Shown here in pieces: positions 1 through 7,923 of a stretch of 64,000 bases of DNA. Location: contig CABJAS010000004.1 in assembly GCA_902363625.1 (NCBI GenBank), forward strand, positions 124,001 to 188,000. Direction: 5' to 3'. This stretch comes from Clostridiaceae bacterium. Its GTDB lineage: Bacteria; Bacillota_I; Bacilli_A; Erysipelotrichales; Coprobacillaceae. The position numbers and the translations under genes were made by a program. Below the pieces are notes generated by a model that had not been told where the DNA came from, ran no database searches, and saw only the letters and a program-made list of their open reading frames with translations. How positions within the stretch are numbered: position 1 is the first letter of the stretch; each line of letters begins with the position of its first letter.

Positions 1-588
1 GATGTTATCGCCGGATTGGGATACAAAGATTTAGCTCAATTAAGAGCGGCACCATATAAAGTACTCATTCATGATATCCACCAATATATGGCTAACCATC
101 AAATTAATCCGTTAGAATTACTAGGACCGAATATTGATGGAGAATTGCTGGTGGAGGAATGTGATAAGATTTTATCCAAAGCAGCTTTCCACGATATTCC
201 TTATATGATTGGCTGTACGAAAGATGAACTGTTTTCCAAAGAAACTGCGCATGCGATTCTTGAATCCACAAAAGGATTTGCGAAATTGCAGAGTCAGCTG
301 CATGATGCTCCAGTTTATGTGTATTCATTTGAAAAGGAATTACCAGGCGATCAAGCGGGCGCATTCCATTCAGGCGAGTTATGGTATGAATTTGGTACTT
401 TGAAAAGATGCTGGAGACCATTTACACCTGGAGATTATGAATTATCAGATAAAATGAATTACTATTTCAGCGAGTTTGTTAAAAAAGGTGATCCTAACCA
501 TTTTGATTTGCCTATTTGGCATAAATGGACGAGTGTTGAACAGTGGATTCAATGTTTAGATGAAATTATCAAATCTAAGAAAATCTAA
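1..588 (+). CDS. Type B carboxylesterase / para-nitrobenzyl esterase family, C-terminal part
   Basis: The frame is open from the first base, so the gene starts outside the window; about 195 residues of the C-terminal half are present. The stretch AFHSGELWYEFG carries the likely catalytic histidine of the Ser-Glu-His triad, and the following RPFTPGDYELSDKM...FVKKGDPN matches the end of type B carboxylesterases, an alpha/beta-hydrolase family that cleaves carboxylic esters. The nucleophile elbow lies upstream and is not visible. Its stop codon overlaps the start of the lipoprotein gene by one base, so the two are probably co-transcribed. Substrate unknown. Confidence 0.85.
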   Translation, partial: DVIAGLGYKDLAQLRAAPYKVLIHDIHQYMANHQINPLELLGPNIDGELLVEECDKILSKAAFHDIPYMIGCTKDELFSKETAHAILESTKGFAKLQSQLHDAPVYVYSFEKELPGDQAGAFHSGELWYEFGTLKRCWRPFTPGDYELSDKMNYYFSEFVKKGDPNHFDLPIWHKWTSVEQWIQCLDEIIKSKKI

Positions 589-998
589 TGAAAAAGATAA
601 TAATTTTTTGCTTTTTCTTGCTTTTGTTAGGATGTACTAAACAAAAGATCTACAATTTGAGAGATATTATTGAATATAAAAATGTAGAATTCAGTACTAC
701 AGATGATGATGTGACTGAAATTACCTTTGCTGATAAATCAACGCTTTATGTGGATATAAAAGTGGAAAATCGATCAGAAGACATTATTTCTTGTGATAGT
801 TCATTATGGCAGTTAGAAATTGATGGAAAGAGATATGAGAATACTATTTTAAGCGAGAAGACTTTTCAGGTTGGAGTTGGAGAAAGTAAAACAGTCACAC
901 TATCTTATGAAATACCAGATACAAAAAAAGCAAAATACCTGATGCTTTCTTTTGAAGAAGGCTCAAAATTTAAAATAAAATTAGCTGATGAAGAGTAA
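588..998 (+). CDS. Small predicted lipoprotein
   Basis: A 136-residue protein with a short lysine start, a hydrophobic core and the lipobox LLGC (Cys16), so it is probably exported, lipidated and anchored on the outer face of the membrane. The rest is a beta-rich domain of about 110 residues with alternating polar and hydrophobic residues (ADKSTLYVDIKVENRSEDI), like small immunoglobulin-like domains of the DUF4352/DUF5067 type; that match is only a resemblance. It starts inside the stop codon of the esterase, suggesting translational coupling. Role unknown. Confidence 0.75.
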   Translation: MKKIIIFCFFLLLLGCTKQKIYNLRDIIEYKNVEFSTTDDDVTEITFADKSTLYVDIKVENRSEDIISCDSSLWQLEIDGKRYENTILSEKTFQVGVGESKTVTLSYEIPDTKKAKYLMLSFEEGSKFKIKLADEE

Positions 999-1032
999 TA
1001 TTAAAACTGTTATCCGTCATTAAAATCACGTA

Positions 1033-1056
1033 AATCCGGAATATTTATTTCGGATT
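1033..1056. repeat. 9-bp inverted repeat after the lipoprotein gene
   Basis: Arms AATCCGGAA (1033-1041) and TTTCGGATT (1048-1056) pair over nine positions with one G-T pair around a TATTTA loop. No T-run follows, so it is a weak candidate for a terminator and could instead be an operator or RNA-stabilising hairpin. The rest of 999-1175 holds no gene I can support. Confidence 0.5.
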
Positions 1057-1175
1057 CTAATGTTTATACGTTTATAAGGTTATTGAAATCATAATAAAAG
1101 TGCTGTTTATTAATATTTATAATTCAAAATATATATTTCTTTTATTTTCTGGTCATACTTATATGGGTGATAAAA

Positions 1176-2603
1176 ATGAAAGAATCTTATTGGCAGCAAA
1201 AAACTAAAATTAAAAAGTTTCCGGCATTGGATCATGATATTGAAACTGATGTTTTAATTATTGGCGGTGGATTGACGGGGCTTATGTGTGCATACTTTTT
1301 AAAGGACAGTCAGTATCATATTACACTGGTAGAAGGAGATGAGATAGGATCGCATTCTTCTTCTCATATGACAGGAAAAATCTCGTATTTCCAGCCAAGT
1401 GTTTTAAAAAACATTAAGCAATCTTTTAGTGAATTGACAGCATTGCGATATTTTAAATCAAATTTAGAAGCGTATATTTCCTTGGTAGAAATCATAGAGA
1501 AAAATAATATTCAATGTGATTTCAGTGTAAATCCACATTATTTCTATTCTGTTGATAAACCACAGGATTTAAAAACAGTTTACGACATGCTTGAAGGAAG
1601 TATTTCTACCATGGAGTTTACAACCAATCAAATTAAAATGTTTCCATTAGGAACCTTTGATCCTGTTAAATATATGAAAGGGATTGTGGAGACGTTAGAT
1701 AATGTTAATATCTATGAACATACAAAAGTGCTTAATCATACTAAGATTCAGCATAAGCATGTTTTAAAAACTGGCCAGCATCGCATTACCGCTAAATATG
1801 TAGTGGTAGCGACACGCTATCCTATCTTTAATTTCCCTAGTATGTATTTTTTGAAAATGCATCAGGTTCGTTCGGCACTTTTTCTGACACCGCAAAGAGA
1901 TCGGCGAATTGTTTTGTGTGAAGATGATGATATATACAGTCGTCGCAATATTGATCATTATAACTTGCATGTGACAAATGAAAGACTTGTAGGGGATAAA
2001 GAAAAACCGCTGCGAGTCTATGACAAAATTCAAACATGGCATAATCAGGATTGTATTAGTCATGACGGTTTGCCGATGATTGGATATTATGATAAAGGTG
2101 ATTGCACAATGTTTGTTGCGACTGGTTATAATAAATGGGGCATTACTATGAGTCATGTTGCAGGAAAATTAATCAGTGAATTAATATTGAACAAGGAAAG
2201 TGAATATCAGGATTTGTATGAACCACATCGCTTTAAACCGATAACCAGTGCATCTGCTTTTTCAAGATTAGCATTAAGAACAATGAAAGCAGAAATTGTA
2301 GATCGTATTGTTTTAAAAAAAGTTGACATTGAAAATATGGATAATCATAGCGGAACAGTAACAGATTTAGATGATACGATGGTTGCTGTCTATAAAGAAA
2401 ACGGACATTACTATGGATTTGTTCCTGTATGCAGCCATTTAGGATGTATATTAAAATATAATTCTGCTGAACATACATTTGAATGTCCATGCCATGGTTC
2501 ACGTTTTGATTACACGGGTAAAGTGTTAGATGGACCGGCTATTGAATCGATTGAGTCTACTATTGTGACTAGTGAAGATGATAACAATGAAAAAGAGCTA
2601 TGA
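1176..2603 (+). CDS. FAD-dependent oxidoreductase with C-terminal Rieske [2Fe-2S] domain
   Basis: About 475 residues. The N-terminus has the Rossmann FAD motif IIGGGLTGLMCAYFLK of the DAO (glycine oxidase-like) family, and the last ~100 residues form a Rieske domain with the two cluster motifs CSHLGC and CPCHGS, followed by the usual DGPA turn. Such fusions occur in many Firmicutes; the substrate is unknown, and electron passage between flavin and iron-sulfur cluster is inferred. ATG 1176 is preferred over GTG 1167 because GGGTGA lies five bases ahead of it. A terminator overlaps the stop codon, so it ends its transcript. Confidence 0.9.
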   Translation: MKESYWQQKTKIKKFPALDHDIETDVLIIGGGLTGLMCAYFLKDSQYHITLVEGDEIGSHSSSHMTGKISYFQPSVLKNIKQSFSELTALRYFKSNLEAYISLVEIIEKNNIQCDFSVNPHYFYSVDKPQDLKTVYDMLEGSISTMEFTTNQIKMFPLGTFDPVKYMKGIVETLDNVNIYEHTKVLNHTKIQHKHVLKTGQHRITAKYVVVATRYPIFNFPSMYFLKMHQVRSALFLTPQRDRRIVLCEDDDIYSRRNIDHYNLHVTNERLVGDKEKPLRVYDKIQTWHNQDCISHDGLPMIGYYDKGDCTMFVATGYNKWGITMSHVAGKLISELILNKESEYQDLYEPHRFKPITSASAFSRLALRTMKAEIVDRIVLKKVDIENMDNHSGTVTDLDDTMVAVYKENGHYYGFVPVCSHLGCILKYNSAEHTFECPCHGSRFDYTGKVLDGPAIESIESTIVTSEDDNNEKEL

Positions 2604-2623
2604 CTTTTGTCATAACTCTTTTT
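2590..2623 (+). terminator. Rho-independent terminator overlapping the stop codon
   Basis: AAAAAGAG-C-TATGAC pairs with GTCATA-A-CTCTTTTT around a TTTT loop, one internal mismatch, ending in a T-run. The A-rich left arm could let it work in both directions. It includes the TGA stop of the oxidoreductase gene. Confidence 0.8.
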
Positions 2624-2924
2624 GAACATTTCATCTAATAGTTGATCATCAGTTAGTTAACTATGAGTTAGAATTTTCTTAAAAACTCTGTTGTACGATC
2701 CATATTGATGATTTGTTCCATCGTTCAATCTTAACTTTTGTGGACGTTGTGTTTGGGGTAAATAGGTTAAGATTAACAATGCTCAAAGGATTTGCTCTTC
2801 TTTTTATTATTACATCATTGAAGAACTTCTTCCTCTTTCTATTTATATAATAGTCATACATGATTGGAAATACAATCGTTTTTCTGTGTTTAAAAAAGCC
2901 TGTTCCTTTAATAGGAATATATGA
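2624..2924. other. Non-coding gap with a 9-bp inverted repeat
   Basis: No gene is supported on either strand. The one clear structure is a perfect inverted repeat, AATCTTAAC (2727-2735) and GTTAAGATT (2766-2774), 30 bases apart. A long reverse-strand open frame covers the stretch but has no ribosome site and no recognisable motif. Confidence 0.4.
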
Positions 2925-2961
2925 TATAATGAAATATATGAGTGGTGAAAACCACTTTTTT
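2925..2961 (+). promoter_or_regulatory. -10 box followed at once by an intrinsic-terminator-like hairpin
   Basis: TATAAT sits at 2925-2930; the -35 (TGTTCC, 18 bases upstream) is poor. Only about ten bases later comes AGTGGT-GAAA-ACCACT followed by six Ts (2941-2961), a compact terminator with a GNRA-type loop. The ferritin-like gene starts 55 bases downstream. This could attenuate that gene, cap its 5' end, or end an unseen upstream transcript. Confidence 0.5.
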
Positions 2962-3016
2962 GTTTTCTTTACATAAATGTGCAAAGCCGCCGTATATTTA
3001 TAATGGAGGTGCTGAG

Positions 3017-3520
3017 ATGAGCAATTATAAAGTTGATTTACCCTATCCGCCAATTCAGATTAACGGTGTTTTTCCTGAATATGGTTATATGCTTCTGTCA
3101 AATATAGGTAGTAGTAATTCCGAAGTAAATGCAGTAAGTTTGTACACGTATAATAAAATTATTACAAGACCCGGATTTAAAGAAATATCAGATACATTTC
3201 ACGCAATCAGTATTGTCGAAATGCATCATTTAGATATTTTTAGTCAATTTTGTCTGTTGGAAGGTGTTGATCCCCGTTGGTGGTCATGTGATCAAGGAAA
3301 CTTTGAATACTGGTCACCGCAATTTCATGCTTATCCAAAAGAATTAAGCTGTTTATTAAAATATGCTATTCAAGGGGAAGAAGATGCAATAAAAAAATAT
3401 CAGCAGCAGGCAGCTATTATCTGTGATGAAAATATAGTAAAGATGTTGGAAAGAATCATTTTAGATGAGCAGCATCATGTTGAATTGCTAAATAATTTAT
3501 TATGTAAATACTGTGGGTAA
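3017..3520 (+). CDS. Ferritin-like di-iron family protein
   Basis: A 167-residue protein. Two helical halves carry metal-ligand patterns of ferritin-like proteins: EMHHLD in the first, EEDAIKKYQ and LDEQHH in the second, consistent with two ExxH sites plus bridging acids. This suggests iron or manganese binding, possibly in oxidative-stress defence; whether it stores iron or is an enzyme cannot be told. Start ATG 3017 is set by GGAGGTG seven bases upstream; the longer open frame back to 2942 has no ribosome site. It lies directly before a superoxide dismutase gene with a 53-base gap, which supports a stress role. Confidence 0.7.
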   Translation: MSNYKVDLPYPPIQINGVFPEYGYMLLSNIGSSNSEVNAVSLYTYNKIITRPGFKEISDTFHAISIVEMHHLDIFSQFCLLEGVDPRWWSCDQGNFEYWSPQFHAYPKELSCLLKYAIQGEEDAIKKYQQQAAIICDENIVKMLERIILDEQHHVELLNNLLCKYCG

Positions 3521-3573
3521 AGACAGGCACAAAATCAAAGCAACAAACATATAGTATACAAGGGGGAATTGCT

Positions 3574-4047
3574 TTGAACTCTTTTGATATTTTAAAAGTT
3601 TTATATTATGATACACCACAGGTTTATGCCTCTATTTCAGGAAATGGGATTACCGGCATGATGACAGCATATAAATATCTTGACGGCTCTTTGGTCATGG
3701 TTGAGGTATCCGGACTGCCGCAGACAAGCTGTAATCAAGGTATCCATGCTTTACACATTCACGCTGGGGATAGCTGTACCGGAGATAAAGAAGATCCTTA
3801 TAAAAATGCAGGCAGTCATTTTTCTTTAAATGATTGTCCGCACCCTTATCATACTGGAGATTTACCGCCTTTGTTTTCAAATCAAGGATACGCTTGGATG
3901 TGCGTATATACGGATAAGTTTTCTCCGGATCAAATTGTCAATCGGACGATCATCATTCATGAAAAGGTGGATGATTTTACCAGCCAGCCAGCGGGAAATG
4001 CAGGCAAGAAGATTGCATGTGGTGTTATAAAGGTTTTAGCTAGTTAA
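3574..4047 (+). CDS. sodC: Cu/Zn superoxide dismutase, apparently cytoplasmic
   Basis: A 157-residue member of the Cu/Zn superoxide dismutase family, which converts superoxide to oxygen and hydrogen peroxide. Visible ligands: HIH (copper), the zinc loop HF...HPYHTGDLP, and HEKVDDFTS near the C-terminus, followed by GNAGKKIACGVI. The active-site arginine of most members (GNAGSR) is lysine here. There is no signal peptide or lipobox, unlike most bacterial SodC. The start is TTG at 3574, with AGGGGG seven bases upstream. It shares a transcript direction with the ferritin-like gene just before it and is followed by a terminator. Confidence 0.9.
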   Translation: MNSFDILKVLYYDTPQVYASISGNGITGMMTAYKYLDGSLVMVEVSGLPQTSCNQGIHALHIHAGDSCTGDKEDPYKNAGSHFSLNDCPHPYHTGDLPPLFSNQGYAWMCVYTDKFSPDQIVNRTIIIHEKVDDFTSQPAGNAGKKIACGVIKVLAS

Positions 4048-4075
4048 GAATGGGGCAACTCATTCTTTTCTTTTC
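4046..4075 (+). terminator. Terminator after sodC
   Basis: AAGAATG (4046-4052) pairs with CATTCTT (4061-4067) over an eight-base loop, then TTCTTTTC. The left arm overlaps the sodC stop codon. Confidence 0.75.
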
Positions 4076-4086
4076 TAAGAAAGTAG

Positions 4087-4116
4087 TTGGTTTTTGTATG
4101 TGGGAATTGTTATAAT
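4087..4116 (+). promoter_or_regulatory. Promoter for the L,D-transpeptidase gene
   Basis: TTGGTT (4087-4092), an 18-base spacer, and an extended -10 TGTTATAAT ending at 4116, 21 bases before the ATG. It lies just after the sodC terminator. Confidence 0.7.
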
Positions 4117-4137
4117 GGGAGTGTTAGGTGGGATAAA

Positions 4138-5403
4138 ATGCAAAAGATGTGTAAAATATGGATCGCTATTGGATTGATTATTGCGATAGCAGGGTGCAGT
4201 CAGAAAAAAGAATTAAAGTTAAAGCAGGATGTATTTAAAGCGGAATTGGGAACTACGTTAAGTACAGATTTAAAAGATTATTTAGATACAGAAGATATAA
4301 CCCAAGATGAACTGGAAAAAATGGAATTGGTTATAGATATTCCGGATCAATCTAAAATGGTGAAGGATGAATTATCTTTTGTTAAAACTGGAGAATATTC
4401 TGCAAAAATTCTTTATAACAAAGAAGAACTATCTTTTAAGATTGTGATTGAAGATACCATCAAGCCGGAATTAGATGGACCGGATCAACTAGAACTGACA
4501 CAGGGAGAAGAGCTAGCAACAGAGAATTTATTTACAGCGAAAGATTTAAATGAATTAGAGGAAATAAAATATGATCTTTCTCTTATTAATAAAGATGAAC
4601 CTGGGGATTATTCGATGATTGTATCTGTAAGAGATGTTGCCGGAAATGAAACACAAAAGACAGTAAATGTAACAGTGATCGAAAAGAAAACAGATGAACA
4701 AGAAACAACGACATCCTCTAACACGCCGGAGTTAGGAAACAATACTACAACAAGCAACTCAAATGCAAGTTCGGCATCAAATGCTGAAAGCCAAACATCA
4801 CCCCAAGATGTTCAGCAGTCTTTAGCTGCAAGTCTTAGTGCTTCAAATAATACAACACAATTGCTTACCGTTGTTGGAACTGGAGGATCAAATGCAGATT
4901 TTGCTTTACATGAAAAACGTGATGGAGTTTGGGTTGAGGTTCTTCAATGTAATGCACGTGTAGGGGTAAATGGTATTGGTCCAACAACAGAATGGTCAAA
5001 AACAACACCCAATGGCGTTTTTAGTCTAGGAATGAATTTTGGTTTGAATGGAAATCCGGGTGCAACATATGGATATACTCAGGCAAACAGCAATCATTAT
5101 TGGGTTGATGATGTAAACTCAAAATACTATAACCAATTTGTAGATATCTCACAAATCACTCCTGATTGGAACAGCGCGGAGCATATTGTTGAATTTCCGG
5201 GATATTATAATTACTGTGTGAATATCAACTATAATCCGAATTGTACTCCCGGGGTAGGGTCAGCTATCTTTATTCACTGTGATATTGGAATTTATACATA
5301 TGGATGTGTGGCAATACCAGAAAGCGTCCTTGCTAGTGTAATGCAGCGATTGCAGTCAGATGCACTGATTGCCATTTATCCATCATATAATGCTTTATAT
5401 TAA
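4138..5403 (+). CDS. L,D-transpeptidase (YkuD-type) lipoprotein with Ig-like domain
   Basis: 421 residues. A signal peptide ends in the lipobox IAGC, predicting a membrane-anchored lipoprotein. Next comes a beta-rich region with an Ig-like repeat (KPELDGPDQLELTQGEEL ... VRDVAGNETQKTVNVTV, DUF5011-like), then a Ser/Thr/Asn linker around residues 185-240, then the catalytic domain. IFIHC (His380) and TYGCVAIPE (Cys390) match the TaGCVA form of the YkuD active site, which makes 3-3 cross-links in peptidoglycan or attaches proteins to it. ATG 4138 is preferred because of the lipobox distance and AGGTGGG five bases upstream. Promoter and terminator on both sides mark it as single-gene. Confidence 0.85.
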   Translation: MQKMCKIWIAIGLIIAIAGCSQKKELKLKQDVFKAELGTTLSTDLKDYLDTEDITQDELEKMELVIDIPDQSKMVKDELSFVKTGEYSAKILYNKEELSFKIVIEDTIKPELDGPDQLELTQGEELATENLFTAKDLNELEEIKYDLSLINKDEPGDYSMIVSVRDVAGNETQKTVNVTVIEKKTDEQETTTSSNTPELGNNTTTSNSNASSASNAESQTSPQDVQQSLAASLSASNNTTQLLTVVGTGGSNADFALHEKRDGVWVEVLQCNARVGVNGIGPTTEWSKTTPNGVFSLGMNFGLNGNPGATYGYTQANSNHYWVDDVNSKYYNQFVDISQITPDWNSAEHIVEFPGYYNYCVNINYNPNCTPGVGSAIFIHCDIGIYTYGCVAIPESVLASVMQRLQSDALIAIYPSYNALY

Positions 5404-5425
5404 ACATGCTCAGGCATGTTTTTTT
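5403..5425 (+). terminator. Terminator after the L,D-transpeptidase gene
   Basis: AAACATGC and GCATGTTT around TCAG, followed by a T-run. Typical intrinsic terminator. Confidence 0.9.
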
Positions 5426-5513
5426 GTCAAAAATGTGCTGTTATAAAATCAAAAAAGAACCACAAATTATATCTTCAATTTTGTATAATATACCTATATA
5501 TGGAGGATAACTT

Positions 5514-7154
5514 ATGAACGAATGGTGGAAAAATGAAATAGCCTATCAGATCTATCCGAGAAGTTTTAAGGATACAAATCATGATGGGATAGGTGACATT
5601 AAAGGAATTACAGAAAAATTGGATTATTTAGAAAACTTAGGGGTGACATTATTGTGGCTGTGTCCTATTTATAAGTCACCAATGGATGATAATGGTTACG
5701 ATATTTCCGATTATTATGACATTAACCCCGAATTTGGGACAATGCAGGATTTAGAAGAATTAATTCAAGAAGCAAAAAAGAAAAATATTAAAATTATTAT
5801 GGATTTGGTAATTAATCATACATCAGACGAACATCCTTGGTTTAAAGAAGCTATTGTAAATCCGGATAGCCCTTATCGTGATTACTATATCTTTAAATCA
5901 GCAAAGGACGGTAAAGAGCCAACAAACTGGCGCAGTGTATTTGGCGGATCGGTCTGGAAAAAAGTGGAAGGCACAAACGATTATTATTTCCATGCTTTTT
6001 CGCAGCGTCAACCGGATTTGAACTGGGAAAATCCACAAATGCGTCAGGATTTATATAAGATGATTAATTGGTGGCTGGAAAAAGGAATCGCGGGATTTAG
6101 AGTGGATGCGATTAACTTTATTAAAAAGGATCAGCGTTATCAAGATGGACCGGTTGATGGTACGGATGGCTTATCTGCATGTTTTGCTTTTTCAAGGAAC
6201 CAGCCGGGAATTGAAAAATTCTTTGAAGAAATGAAAAGAGAAACTTTTGCAAAACATAATTGTATGACAGTAGCCGAAGCAGTGGGAGTCAACTATCCTG
6301 ATTTAGGTATTTTTATTGGTGAGCAAGGCTGCTTTTCAATGATGTTTGATTTCAATTACTCAAATTTTGATATTGGTGAAGACGAAGAATGGTTTAAAAG
6401 AAAAACATGGACCCCTAAAGAATATCGGGAATTATTATTTACGGGTCAAAGAGAAATTCAAAAAATTGGCTGGGTTGCAAGCTTCTTAGAAAATCATGAT
6501 CAGCCACGTTCAATCGATAAGTTGATTGTTAATGAAGAGGATCGAAATTATTATTCAAAAACCATGCTGGCAGGAATGTTCTTTAACTTAAGAGGAACAC
6601 CATTTATCTATCAGGGACAGGAAATAGGCATGGTCAATTTTACTCGTCAAAGCATTGATGAATTCAACGACATCGGCAGTATAGGGCAATATCAAAGAGC
6701 GATAGAAGAAGGGTACAGTAAAGAAGAAGCGCTGCATTTTGTGAATTTAAGAAGTCGTGACAATACACGTACGCCAATGCATTGGGATGACAGCGAGTAT
6801 GCCGGATTTTCAGATGTAAAGCCATGGATTAAAATGATGGATAACTATAAAGAAATTAATGTAGCCAAACAACTAAACAATGAACCCTCTGTTTTTCAAT
6901 TCTATAAAAAGATGATTGCACTTCGTAAAGCAGAACCAATCTTAGTAGAAGGTGACTTTGAAGAAATATTGGAAATGCCCGATGATGTCATTGCTTATTC
7001 ACGTGAGAGTGCAGAAGGAAAGATCAGCTGTTTATGCAATTTTAGTCCAAACATAATTAAAATCAGGGAGATTAAGGGAAGCGTATTATTGAACAATTAT
7101 ACGGAATATCAATTAGGAGAATTGAAGCCATTTCAATTTGTGATGATAAAATAA
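5514..7154 (+). CDS. GH13 alpha-glucosidase / oligo-1,6-glucosidase
   Basis: 546 residues, the usual length for GH13 subfamily 31 enzymes that hydrolyse alpha-1,6 or alpha-1,4 glucosidic bonds of short oligosaccharides in the cytoplasm. The TIM barrel motifs are in order: DLVINHTSDEHPWF, GFRVDAINF (nucleophile Asp198), VAEAVG (acid/base Glu255) and ENHDQPRS (Asp329). The short DGIGDIKGI calcium-loop region and the beta domain at the C-terminus are present. No signal peptide. GGAGGA precedes ATG 5514. It stands alone between terminators; no sugar transporter is adjacent. Exact linkage preference cannot be read here. Confidence 0.92.
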   Translation: MNEWWKNEIAYQIYPRSFKDTNHDGIGDIKGITEKLDYLENLGVTLLWLCPIYKSPMDDNGYDISDYYDINPEFGTMQDLEELIQEAKKKNIKIIMDLVINHTSDEHPWFKEAIVNPDSPYRDYYIFKSAKDGKEPTNWRSVFGGSVWKKVEGTNDYYFHAFSQRQPDLNWENPQMRQDLYKMINWWLEKGIAGFRVDAINFIKKDQRYQDGPVDGTDGLSACFAFSRNQPGIEKFFEEMKRETFAKHNCMTVAEAVGVNYPDLGIFIGEQGCFSMMFDFNYSNFDIGEDEEWFKRKTWTPKEYRELLFTGQREIQKIGWVASFLENHDQPRSIDKLIVNEEDRNYYSKTMLAGMFFNLRGTPFIYQGQEIGMVNFTRQSIDEFNDIGSIGQYQRAIEEGYSKEEALHFVNLRSRDNTRTPMHWDDSEYAGFSDVKPWIKMMDNYKEINVAKQLNNEPSVFQFYKKMIALRKAEPILVEGDFEEILEMPDDVIAYSRESAEGKISCLCNFSPNIIKIREIKGSVLLNNYTEYQLGELKPFQFVMIK

Positions 7155-7155
7155 T

Positions 7156-7247
7156 AAAAAAAGATCTTGGAAATAGGTGCTACATCCAATCAGTTAAACT
7201 ATTAGTCTAACTATTTGGAGTTGCCTCAAACATCTAAGATCTTTTTT
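7156..7247. terminator. Shared bidirectional terminator between converging genes
   Basis: AAAAAAAGATCTT (7156-7168) and AAGATCTTTTTT (7236-7247) form a 12-bp stem enclosing about 67 bases, which contain a smaller hairpin (AGTTA/TAACT). The right arm also encodes the last codons and stop of the reverse-strand acetyltransferase. A T-run at one end in each direction fits termination of both genes. Confidence 0.7.
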
Positions 7248-7776
7248 GCTGGTTAAATTCTTCTTTTGTCATGGAGTAGCAGCAACTATCAATGACCCCT
7301 TTATCAAAATGAACAAGGGCACGGCGCAGGGTTCCTTCATAAGTAAAACCGCACTTCTCAATAACTTTTTTTGACTGCTGGTTAAACGGATAGTGATAAA
7401 CAGAAATAAGGTCTAGTGATAAATCATTAAAAGCATAATCAAGTACAGCCTCTACAGCTTCTTTCATCAGTCCTTTACCCCAGTAGGAATCATCTAAAAC
7501 ATAGCCAATCATTCGACAGCTAGGATTATTGCGATGTTTATCAAGATGCAGTCCGAAAGAACCGATAACACGATGAGACTGTTTATCTGTAATCGCCCAA
7601 ACCTCTTGATTTTTAATAAAACTGTCTAAAATTTGTTGTGTTGTTGCGATACAGGTGTGCGCCGGCCAACCGGCAGCCGGACCAATGTTAGGCTTCGAGG
7701 CATAGGCAAAAAAATCTTGTAAATCATTTTGCTGCCAATCTCTCAGCACTAATCGCTTTGTTTCTAAATGTTTCAT
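7234..7776 (-). CDS. GNAT acetyltransferase, RimJ/RimL type
   Basis: 180 residues. It opens with LETKRLVLRDWQQNDL, the classic start of RimJ/RimL-like N-acetyltransferases, and has the acetyl-CoA-binding motif GKGLMKEAVEAVLDYAF and the later VIEKCGFTYEGTLRR block. These enzymes transfer acetyl from acetyl-CoA to N-termini or small amines; the target here is unknown. It is a lone reverse-strand gene, converging with the glucosidase gene and divergent from the Clp gene. Confidence 0.88.
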   Translation of the reverse strand: MKHLETKRLVLRDWQQNDLQDFFAYASKPNIGPAAGWPAHTCIATTQQILDSFIKNQEVWAITDKQSHRVIGSFGLHLDKHRNNPSCRMIGYVLDDSYWGKGLMKEAVEAVLDYAFNDLSLDLISVYHYPFNQQSKKVIEKCGFTYEGTLRRALVHFDKGVIDSCCYSMTKEEFNQQKRS

Positions 7777-7872
7777 ATAAACATCTCCTTGTCATTAATT
7801 GTAGCATAGTCACGTATAAAATAAAGAGCTTTGAATAAACTTTTGTGTGTTGTTTAAAGCAGGGATAAAAGG

Positions 7873-7901
7873 TTAATAATTTAAAAGTAATTTCATACAA
7901 T
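7873..7901 (+). promoter_or_regulatory. Probable promoter of the Clp ATPase gene
   Basis: TTAATA (7873-7878), 17 bases, TACAAT (7896-7901), with AGGTG before the ATG. No match to a CtsR or HrcA box was seen. A broken inverted repeat (GCTTT..AAAC / GTTTAAAGC) lies upstream around 7832-7861. Confidence 0.5.
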
Positions 7902-7923
7902 AGAAAGAGAAAGTAGGTGTACT

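Noticed and set aside
2942..3016. Longer N-terminus for the ferritin-like protein
   Set aside because: The extension is encoded by the terminator-like hairpin and lacks a ribosome site; ATG 3017 has GGAGGTG.
2679..3053. Reverse-strand open frame of 124 codons in a non-coding gap
   Set aside because: No ribosome site, no recognisable motif, and it overlaps the forward ferritin-like gene start and its promoter. The basic, AT-driven composition fits chance.
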